The notes below the pieces were generated by a model. That model did not search any database. It saw nothing but the letters and a program-made list of their open reading frames with translations, and had not been told where the DNA came from. The position numbers and the translations under genes are program-made. A stretch of 64,000 bases of DNA from Rhodoligotrophos defluvii (GTDB lineage Bacteria; Pseudomonadota; Alphaproteobacteria; Rhizobiales; Im1), in NCBI RefSeq assembly GCF_005281615.1, contig NZ_SZZM01000001.1:272-64271 (forward strand), read 5' to 3'. Shown here one piece after another: positions 26,893-33,333 of this stretch (its first letter is position 1; every line of letters begins with the position of its first letter).

Positions 26893-27102
26893 ATGAACAC
26901 TGGAACCGTAAAATTCTTCAACGCGACCAAGGGCTTCGGTTTCATCCAGCCTGACGATGGCGCTTCGGACGTTTTTGTCCATATCTCTGCCGTCGAACGC
27001 GCCGGCATGCGCACCATCGTGGAAGGCCAGAAGCTGAGCTTCGACGTTGTCCAGGACAGCCGTTCGGGCAAGAGTGCTGCGGATAACCTGCACGTTGCAT
27101 AA
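26893..27102 (+). CDS. cspA: Cold shock protein, CspA family
   Basis: 69 residues, one OB-fold cold shock domain. RNP1 is 'KGFGFIQP' and RNP2 is 'VFVHIS', the two single-stranded nucleic acid binding motifs. It would act as an RNA chaperone. The start has an AAAGGAAA ribosome site. The 260 bases upstream contain no gene and probably hold a long 5' leader, as is common for cspA. A terminator follows at 27163-27188. Confidence 0.95.
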   Translation: MNTGTVKFFNATKGFGFIQPDDGASDVFVHISAVERAGMRTIVEGQKLSFDVVQDSRSGKSAADNLHVA

Positions 27103-27162
27103 GCATTCGTCTTCGAGACGTGACCACGGATGTACTGGCACGGATCGTCGAGACGAGAGGAG

Positions 27163-27188
27163 AGGTCGGGCTTCCGCCCGACCTTTTT
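27163..27188 (+). terminator. Rho-independent terminator after cspA
   Basis: Arms AGGTCGGGC (27163-27171) and GCCCGACCT (27176-27184) close a TTCC loop and are followed by a run of T to 27188. The next gene begins 33 bases later, so read-through into it is likely to be partial or regulated. Confidence 0.85.
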
Positions 27189-27220
27189 GCTTTCAACCCT
27201 GTCGGAAGGAGACCGACGAC

Positions 27221-27478
27221 ATGGCTGTAGCCATAACCAAGGACAATCTGTTCCGGCTTGTGCGGCCGGGCCCGCAGACCAAGGCTGAGATCACGAACAG
27301 CACAGCGCGCGCGATCATCCAGGCGGAAGCCGACAGCCGCGAGGCCAAGACCCGAAAGCTGCGGCAGGCCCGTCTGCAAATGAAAGCACGGCAACCGAAG
27401 CCTGCGCCGGCCAAAGGCCGCGGCAGAAAGTGGCCGGACGCATGCGCAACCTGGAAATCTGATGAAAAGCAACATTGA
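27221..27478 (+). CDS. Small basic protein found after cspA
   Basis: 85 residues from the ATG at 27221 with a GGAAGGAGAC ribosome site. A helical Lys/Arg/Ala-rich body ('STARAIIQAEADSREAKTRK', 'KAPAKGRGRKW' in outline) gives it a strong positive charge. Short basic proteins of this kind often follow cspA in Rhizobiales, from memory, and may assist RNA or ribosome handling in the cold; that role is inferred. Its end overlaps the desaturase start by 17 bases. Confidence 0.6.
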   Translation: MAVAITKDNLFRLVRPGPQTKAEITNSTARAIIQAEADSREAKTRKLRQARLQMKARQPKPAPAKGRGRKWPDACATWKSDEKQH

Positions 27479-28490
27479 CGGCGGTGCGGCCGTTGAACCA
27501 AAGGGCGCCTCCTGGACTACGGTTCTCGCGCAGTATCGCAAACCCAGTGCGATCCGCAGTACGGTCGAGGTCGCCACAACGGCGCTTCCTTTTGTCGCGC
27601 TGTGGGCATTGACGGCGGTGGCTGTTGCAAATGGCTATTGGTGGGGTCTCCTGCTGACGGTCCCTGCGGCCGGCTTTCTGGTCCGCCTCTTCATCCTGCA
27701 GCACGATTGCGGCCATGGCGCCCTCTTCGCAAGTCGCGGCATCAACGATTGGACCGGGCGCGTGATCGGCGTCTTCACGCTCACGCCTTACGACTACTGG
27801 CGCCGCACCCATGCTGTCCACCACGCCACGGCGGGCAATCTGGACAAGCGCGGGATCGGAGACGTTAATACGCTTACGGTCGGGGAATATCGCGCGCTAT
27901 CCTGGTGGGGACGCGTACGCTATAGGCTCTATCGCCACCCTGCGGTGATGTTCGGTCTCGGTCCGGCCTGGCTGTTCATCTGCCAGTACAGATTGCCGCT
28001 CGGCCTCATGCGGGCCGGTGTTCAGCCATGGGTTTCCACGATCGCCACCAACATCGGCGCGGCTCTTCCGGTGGCTGGCTTGATGTGGTTCATGGGGATC
28101 GGTCCCTTCCTCATGGTGCAAGTGCCGATCACCCTGATGGCGGCAACCACCGGCGTCTGGCTCTTCTACATTCAGCACCAGTTCGAGCAGACGCACTGGT
28201 CGGACGGCGAGGACTGGAAGTTCCAGGATGCCGCGCTCTACGGTAGCTCGCACTATGATCTTCCGTTCCCGCTTCGCTGGATTACGGGCAATATCGGAAT
28301 CCACCACGTCCACCATCTGGCTGCGAAAGTGCCGTTCTACCGTCTGCCCGAGGTGCTGCGGGATCATCCCGATTTGCGGCACATCGGCCGCATCACGCTT
28401 CTTCAGAGCCTCAGCTGCGTCAAACTCGTGTTGTGGGACGAAAAAGCGAAGCGCCTCGTATCGTTTCGAGAGGCACAGGTGGCCACCTGA
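27462..28490 (+). CDS. Membrane fatty acid desaturase
   Basis: 342 residues with four to six membrane segments. The three histidine boxes of acyl-lipid desaturases are present: HDCGH at 81-85, HAVHH at 117-121 and HHVHH near residue 280. These bind the di-iron centre that introduces a double bond into membrane acyl chains. The gene overlaps the small basic protein gene and lies just after cspA, so it probably helps keep membranes fluid in the cold. The regiospecificity (delta-9 or delta-12) cannot be told from the sequence alone. Confidence 0.9.
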   Translation: MKSNIDGGAAVEPKGASWTTVLAQYRKPSAIRSTVEVATTALPFVALWALTAVAVANGYWWGLLLTVPAAGFLVRLFILQHDCGHGALFASRGINDWTGRVIGVFTLTPYDYWRRTHAVHHATAGNLDKRGIGDVNTLTVGEYRALSWWGRVRYRLYRHPAVMFGLGPAWLFICQYRLPLGLMRAGVQPWVSTIATNIGAALPVAGLMWFMGIGPFLMVQVPITLMAATTGVWLFYIQHQFEQTHWSDGEDWKFQDAALYGSSHYDLPFPLRWITGNIGIHHVHHLAAKVPFYRLPEVLRDHPDLRHIGRITLLQSLSCVKLVLWDEKAKRLVSFREAQVAT

Positions 28491-28952
28491 TCTCCAGCGC
28501 GTCCGGCGCGAAGGGACCTCTCCTGGCGTCGCGACGATCCGCCGTGATCCGAACTTCCAATCGGTGCTTCGGTTCCATTATCCGCCCCGATTGTTGCGCG
28601 GACTATGACCACGCCTAGTCGACGCAGTCTTCTGTTGCGAGGTGCGGTCGATCAAAATCCGTTGTATCGGATGTCTCTCGAGTTGGCCTGCTGCCCTCTG
28701 TAGAACTTGTCATCCAGGGCGATAAGAACTGACCGACATGCGGTTGGCTGTTATGCTTGACCGAACGTCGTCCTGGCGGGAGCCAACACCAGGCTAACGA
28801 AGTGCAGGACATGGAAATCCGAGAAATGCGGTCCATCCTATGCCCTTGTCTCAGAAATCGGCACCAGCTCATCCCGAGGTGCTTGGCGCCTGCGGGCGCT
28901 CCCTAACAACGATGTTTCGGGTCTGTCATTCGGAGTTCTTGAGGATCCGATC
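28491..28952. other. Gap without genes
   Basis: About 460 bases between the desaturase and the metallopeptidase. Frames are short and broken on both strands. A GAGGATC ribosome site serves the next gene. I see no terminator hairpin with a T-run and no repeat. Confidence 0.45.
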
Positions 28953-30038
28953 ATGAAGCTATTCGAGTGCCAGCACTGCGGCCAGTTGCTTTATTTCGAG
29001 AATACCCGGTGTGAGCGCTGCGGGCACGTCCTGGGTTATCTGGCGGAACGATCGATATTGAGTGCCCTGACGGCCGTAGGCGACAGGCGCTGGCGCCCGC
29101 TGGCCGTTTCTGACGAGGAGTACCGCTTCTGCGCCAATGCCGACCATGGCGTCTGCAACTGGCTGGTAGCGGCAGATGGTGCGGATGCATTGTGTCGTGC
29201 CTGTCGCCTCAACCGGACGATTCCCAATCTCGACACTTCCGGTAACCTCGTGCTCTGGCAGCGTCTGGAGACGGCAAAGCATCGGCTGGTCTATGGTCTG
29301 TTGCGGTTCGGACTGCCGCTTTCAGACAGGTTCGAGGATGCCGAGCAGGGCCTTGCATTCGACTTCCTCGCCGGCTCGGGCAGAGCGTTTCAGGAAGGAC
29401 CGCAGGTGCTCACAGGTCATGCTCACGGGCTGATCACCATCGACATCGCTGAGGCCGACGATGCCGAACGCGAACGCCAGCGCCGCGACATGGCGGAGCC
29501 GTACCGAACAGTTCTCGGCCATTTTCGTCATGAAGTGGGTCACTATTATTGGGAGCGCCTTGTCCAGAACGGGGTTTGGCACGAAGCCTTCCGGGAGATG
29601 TTCGGCGATGAGCGCCGTAACTATTCCGCAGCCTTGGCTGCGCATTATGCGAACGGCCCGCTGCCCGATTGGCAGGAACGTCATGTAAGTAGCTATGCCG
29701 GGTCCCATCCTTGGGAGGACTTCGCCGAAACCTGGGCACATTATCTGCACATTGTGGATACGCTGGAGACTGCGGCTGCATTCGGCCTCCGCGTCCACCC
29801 CCGGCTCGGCCGCTACCCCGCAATCGAGATGGATGTCGATTTCGATCCCTATGAGCAGCGTGACTTCAACGCGCTGACAGCAGCATGGTTGCCCTTGGCC
29901 TATGCGGTCAACAGTCTCAACCACAGCATGGGGCAGCCCGACCTCTACCCATTCGTGCTGACACCGGCGGTTATGGGAAAGCTGCGCTTCGTCCATGGAT
30001 TGGTCCACGGGACCGGGGCGGGTGAAGAACTGTCATGA
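28953..30038 (+). CDS. Zinc-ribbon metallopeptidase, Peptidase_Mx-like
   Basis: 361 residues, soluble. The N-terminus has a zinc ribbon (C6-x2-C9 ... C20-x2-C23) and further Cys at 60, 68, 81 and 84. A zincin site HEVGH lies at 193-197 within 'VLGHFRHEVGHYYWERL', and 'SSYAGSHPWEDFAETWAHY' in outline supplies the downstream Glu and His region. This layout fits the putative zinc-binding metallopeptidase family (PF15887), whose substrates are unknown. Its stop overlaps the nhaA start as TCATGA, so the two are translationally coupled. Confidence 0.85.
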   Translation: MKLFECQHCGQLLYFENTRCERCGHVLGYLAERSILSALTAVGDRRWRPLAVSDEEYRFCANADHGVCNWLVAADGADALCRACRLNRTIPNLDTSGNLVLWQRLETAKHRLVYGLLRFGLPLSDRFEDAEQGLAFDFLAGSGRAFQEGPQVLTGHAHGLITIDIAEADDAERERQRRDMAEPYRTVLGHFRHEVGHYYWERLVQNGVWHEAFREMFGDERRNYSAALAAHYANGPLPDWQERHVSSYAGSHPWEDFAETWAHYLHIVDTLETAAAFGLRVHPRLGRYPAIEMDVDFDPYEQRDFNALTAAWLPLAYAVNSLNHSMGQPDLYPFVLTPAVMGKLRFVHGLVHGTGAGEELS

Positions 30039-31354
30039 CCGATCGAAGCAGCACGGACCTGCCGCACGCAATAGCCGACCGCGTTACCAAGCCGCTCGCG
30101 CGGTTTCTGAAGATCGAGGCGGCAGCAGGAGGACTGCTGCTCCTTGCAGTGCTCGTCGCGTTGCTCCTGGCAAACTCACCCTGGTCAGTGCAGTTTCTCA
30201 AGTTGTGGGAAACGCCGATCGGCCTTCATTTTGGTTCGCTGGATTTCAGCCGTTCACTGCGGCACTGGATCAACGACGGGTTGATGACGTTTTTCTTCTT
30301 CGTGATTTCCCTGGAGCTCAAACGAGAGATTGTGCTCGGTGAATTGCGGAATTTACGAACGGCAGCGCTTCCTTTCGCAGCCGCCCTGGGTGGCATGCTC
30401 GTTCCGGTGGCCGTCTATTTAGCGTTGATGAGCGGCCAACAGGGAACGCACGGATGGGGGACCGTCATGGCCACCGACACGGCGTTCGTGATCGGTTGCC
30501 TCGCGCTGTTCGGCTCCCGCATCCCGCCGGCCCTGCGCGTGTTTCTGTTGTCTCTGGCGATTTTCGACGACGTCGGGGCAATACTGGTGGTGGCTGTCGG
30601 CTACGGCGAAGCGTTGAATTGGCTTGCGCTCGGCCTCGGCCTGCTTGGACTTGGCACAGTTGCAGGCGTTGCCGGACTCGGAATTAGAAGCGTTCCCGTC
30701 TATTTCCTGCTGGGAGGCGTAGTATGGCTGTGCTTCGACGTATCCGGCGTGCATGCGACGATCGCCGGTGTTGTTCTCGGCTTGATGACGCCGACGCGCG
30801 TATGGGTAAGCGACCAGCGTCTGCGTGCGATCCTCGGGCGCGTGCTCGCCTATCCGGGAGGTGAGCGTTGGAGCGGCGACACCGCGAACCGCCGCGACCT
30901 CCGACAGGCGAGCAGGGCGGTCACGGAATCGCTTTCTCCGGTGGAGCGGCTAGAGACGATGCTGCACCCCTGGGTGGGCTTCGCGGTTATGCCTGTCTTC
31001 GCCCTGGCCAATGCCGGAGTGGCGATCACTGTCGAGGATATCGGCCAACCTGTTTCACTGGCGATTTTCGCAGGTCTGGCTCTGGGCAAGCCGGTCGGTG
31101 TTTTCTGTTTCAGCTGGCTTGCCGTGCGTTTCGGTCTGGTCGACCGGGCATCCAGCTTGAGTTGGCCATTCCTGGCTGCCGGCGCCTTCCTGACAGGCAT
31201 CGGCTTCACCATGTCTCTGTTCATCGCCGGCCTTGCATATGCCCCAGCAATGCTGGATGCCGCCAAGCTTGGTATTCTTGCCGGATCCGTCTTTTCAGCC
31301 GTGGCCGGCCTTGCGACGCTTGCTTGGTTGACCTCGCGAGAACGAGCTACCTGA
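30035..31354 (+). CDS. nhaA: Na+/H+ antiporter NhaA
   Basis: 439 residues with about 12 membrane segments. 'EAAAGGLLLLAVLVALLLAN', 'FFFVISLELKREI', 'WGTVMATDTAFVIG' and 'LSLAIFDDVGAILVVA' are family blocks; the adjacent Asp pair in 'IFDDVGA' is the ion-binding site (D163-D164 in E. coli). The C-terminus 'TGIGFTMSLFIAGLAY' is also typical. It exchanges Na+ out for H+ in and supports growth at alkaline pH or high salt. It is coupled to the metallopeptidase gene upstream. Confidence 0.95.
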   Translation: MTDRSSTDLPHAIADRVTKPLARFLKIEAAAGGLLLLAVLVALLLANSPWSVQFLKLWETPIGLHFGSLDFSRSLRHWINDGLMTFFFFVISLELKREIVLGELRNLRTAALPFAAALGGMLVPVAVYLALMSGQQGTHGWGTVMATDTAFVIGCLALFGSRIPPALRVFLLSLAIFDDVGAILVVAVGYGEALNWLALGLGLLGLGTVAGVAGLGIRSVPVYFLLGGVVWLCFDVSGVHATIAGVVLGLMTPTRVWVSDQRLRAILGRVLAYPGGERWSGDTANRRDLRQASRAVTESLSPVERLETMLHPWVGFAVMPVFALANAGVAITVEDIGQPVSLAIFAGLALGKPVGVFCFSWLAVRFGLVDRASSLSWPFLAAGAFLTGIGFTMSLFIAGLAYAPAMLDAAKLGILAGSVFSAVAGLATLAWLTSRERAT

Positions 31355-31489
31355 ATGTGAAACAAGTATTCACGGCAAACTCGGCAAGCGGTGGTCTATC
31401 GTCGGTATCGGTAACTCCCTTTCGGTCAGATTGAAGTCGCGAACGTCACTTTATCAACAGGCTTGATGACCACCCCCGGCCAGGTGGAA

Positions 31490-31787
31490 GCGACAACCAA
31501 TTCTTCACCTCAACCGCCCAAAACTTCCGGCGCGAATAGGCCCAGCACAGGGCGCTGGTCAAGGGCCCCGTATCGCGGTTCGCGCGATAGAGATCGTTGT
31601 ATCCGCCATACATCGGCTTGCAGGACCCCATGCGATCCGGCGAGGTGCTGATGGATTAATCCACTCGCGAACGCGGGAGAAGCGGAAGAACGCGGCCGGT
31701 GGCAACATTCCAAGGCCGGTCATCGCGCACATAGGTCCACAGACGGTCTTTTCGAACTGCCCCAAAGCGGAAGTCTATCTGATCCAT
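31490..31787 (-). pseudogene. IS66-type transposase remnant
   Basis: On the minus strand one frame reads 'RKDRLWTYVRDDRPWNVATG' and stops; a second frame continues 'YGGYNDLYRANRDTGPLTSA' and 'LCWAYSRRKF'. In intact IS66 transposases the WTYVRDDRP block is followed by the GYNxLY...CWAHxRRKF block of the DDE domain. Both ends and most of the gene are missing and at least one frameshift is present. The flanking stretch to 32080 has no gene. Confidence 0.8.
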
Positions 31788-32080
31788 TCGAACTCTCACT
31801 GATGGTCCAAGCGTGGCCGTCACCATTGCAGGTTCGTTACCCGGGTCAATTTGCTCCCTGTCAATAAAGAGCTTACGGTGACTGCGAGTCGAAGAAGAGG
31901 ATGCATCGCCTCATTTATCTGGCGTAACCCTATGACGCAGACACCATAACGGGATCGGCCTCATTCGGGTATCGGGTACAATGTCCCAATCACACTGCAT
32001 AATCCCGGTGGCGCAATTAGTCCGCCATCAACCAACCCGCCATCGTGATCACCAGTGGTTGACAGCATGGGAGAGTGACG

Positions 32081-32308
32081 ATGGCAAATATCGAATTGAT
32101 CAAAGTTGAGGAGCGGCCTGGTGGCCAGCTTCTATTTAGTGTTCGCGTGACCGCGGTCGCAGGCAAGATGGAATTGCCGATCGCAATCAAGGACCAAGGA
32201 TCGGTCGCTTCAAATGAAACGACGGTTCTTCAGTCCGCACTTGGTTTTGCCAAAGAACTGGAGGCTTCGATCCGGCTTCGTCTTGGAGTAGAGCAACAGA
32301 GTGTTTAG
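32081..32308 (+). CDS. Small hypothetical protein
   Basis: 75 residues from the ATG at 32081 behind a GGGAGAG site; a GTG two codons earlier is possible. The translation 'MANIELIKVEERPGGQLLFS' continues as a beta-rich acidic-to-neutral peptide with a helical end ('SALGFAKELEASIRLRLG'). No family recognised. It lies between two insertion-sequence scars and could be a survivor of an older gene set. Confidence 0.5.
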   Translation: MANIELIKVEERPGGQLLFSVRVTAVAGKMELPIAIKDQGSVASNETTVLQSALGFAKELEASIRLRLGVEQQSV

Positions 32309-32371
32309 CGGGGAGCCACTGCGTGCCAATCATCTGGCCCCGAACACGATGTGAACGCGATGCGCTGATCG

Positions 32372-32540
32372 GCCCCACAGACGGATCCAGTGTGAATGTT
32401 AGTGCATTGATGGTTCCGGTGCCTGCGCGGGCGGCGTCGCTGGTCTGGGTTGTAGAGCAGCCCGCGGCGAAGGCGGGGATGAAGACCTCCGGTGCGGGCG
32501 GCTTGTAGCCGAGCGATCCATGAGGGCGCACAGTATTCTA
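32372..32540 (-). pseudogene. IS3/IS481-type transposase C-terminal remnant
   Basis: Minus strand: 'NTVRPHGSLGYKPPAPEV' followed by 'FIPAFAAG', and further on 'LTFTLDPSVG'. The NTxRPHxxLGYxPPAPE block is the C-terminal end of rve-type integrases of IS3/IS481 elements. The rest of the transposase is absent; immediately on its 5' side is traD. The remnant therefore marks an insertion or deletion at the traD side of the transfer module. Confidence 0.75.
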
Positions 32541-32567
32541 CAACTCGCCGGCACCGCTCGCCATCGG

Positions 32568-32834
32568 TCATGCCTGATCGTGCTGCACTCGTGAAACGGC
32601 GGGCGTCTCGTCCTTGCCGTCTGCTGCGAACGCCTCTTTCCCCTTTCCGGTCCACAGTTCTCGTGCCCGTTCGCCGTCCTCGCTTTTGAGCTTTTCGGCC
32701 ATCCAGAGCAGAGCGCCGAGGATGGTGGCGCGCTCGTCGCCAGTCAGTTCCACGATGCCCGCCTTGACCACGAGGCCGCCGAGTTCGATCAGGTGCCGCG
32801 TGCGCTTCCGGCGCTCGACCTGCCATGTCCGCAT
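32568..32834 (-). CDS. traD: Conjugal transfer protein TraD (Ti type)
   Basis: 88 residues beginning 'MRTWQVERRKRTRHLIELGG' with 'KAGIVELTGDERATILGALL', the signature of the short TraD of Ti and related plasmids (not the large F-plasmid coupling protein of the same name). It is a small DNA-processing accessory. It follows traC with a one-base gap, as in Ti plasmids where traC-traD-traG are transcribed together; here traG is missing and an IS scar lies downstream. Confidence 0.85.
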   Translation of the reverse strand: MRTWQVERRKRTRHLIELGGLVVKAGIVELTGDERATILGALLWMAEKLKSEDGERARELWTGKGKEAFAADGKDETPAVSRVQHDQA

Positions 32835-32835
32835 G

Positions 32836-33162
32836 TCATGCCGCGCCCGTGCCGCCTGATGGCGGTAGCGCGCTGCCCGGTTGCGCTGGAGCGCCGCCAG
32901 CGTCGCGATCAGATGCAGGAGCAGATCGCCGCGACTTGCTTCGAAAGAAGGCGGCCCCGCGCTTCGCCCACGCCCCCCTCTTTGCGGGGTCTTTTGTTTC
33001 CGCCAGCGCGAGCAGCGCCCCAGCCAGTTCGTCGGCGGTGAGATTGTCCGCTCCGGTGGCGATCACCAGTTCGCCGAGTTGCTGCACCTTGCGGGTCTTG
33101 AGTGCTTTGGCCTTGTCGTCCAGCGCTTTCAGTTCCGCATCGAAGTCCCGTGGTTTGCGCAT
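32836..33162 (-). CDS. traC: Conjugal transfer protein TraC (Ti type)
   Basis: 108 residues. 'MRKPRDFDAELKALDDKAKA' and 'QQLGELVIATGADNLTADEL' give the helical, charged body typical of Ti-type TraC, a small relaxosome accessory. The ATG at 33162 is chosen because GGAG lies six bases upstream; an ATG four codons earlier overlaps that site. It is transcribed away from traA, the arrangement that brackets oriT in Ti plasmids. The C-terminal 30 residues are Ala/Pro/Gly-rich. Confidence 0.82.
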   Translation of the reverse strand: MRKPRDFDAELKALDDKAKALKTRKVQQLGELVIATGADNLTADELAGALLALAETKDPAKRGAWAKRGAAFFRSKSRRSAPASDRDAGGAPAQPGSALPPSGGTGAA

Positions 33163-33333
33163 TGCGTTCTCCATAAGCTGTTGATGCAGCGATGATAGTT
33201 GAGCGTCGAGCACAATGCTGTAAGGTTGCCAGGACGGTCTGGCACGGCCCGGTCCATCCCGAGATTTTTTCGAGGGAGGGCGCGCTTATACGTCGTTCCG
33301 ACGTGCGCTTCGTCGTGCCAATTCTTGATCGCG
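33163..33333. other. Probable origin of transfer (oriT)
   Basis: The gap between divergent traC and traA, where oriT lies in Ti plasmids. The stretch AGGGCGCGCTTATACGTCG (33278-33295 region) resembles the nick region of RSF1010/Ti-class oriTs, in which AGGGCGC is followed a few bases on by TTATACGTC or a related sequence. A perfect inverted repeat ACGTCG-TTC-CGACGT follows at 33290-33304. The similarity to the RSF1010 class is from memory; the exact nick cannot be fixed here. Promoters for both genes must also lie in this gap. Confidence 0.65.
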
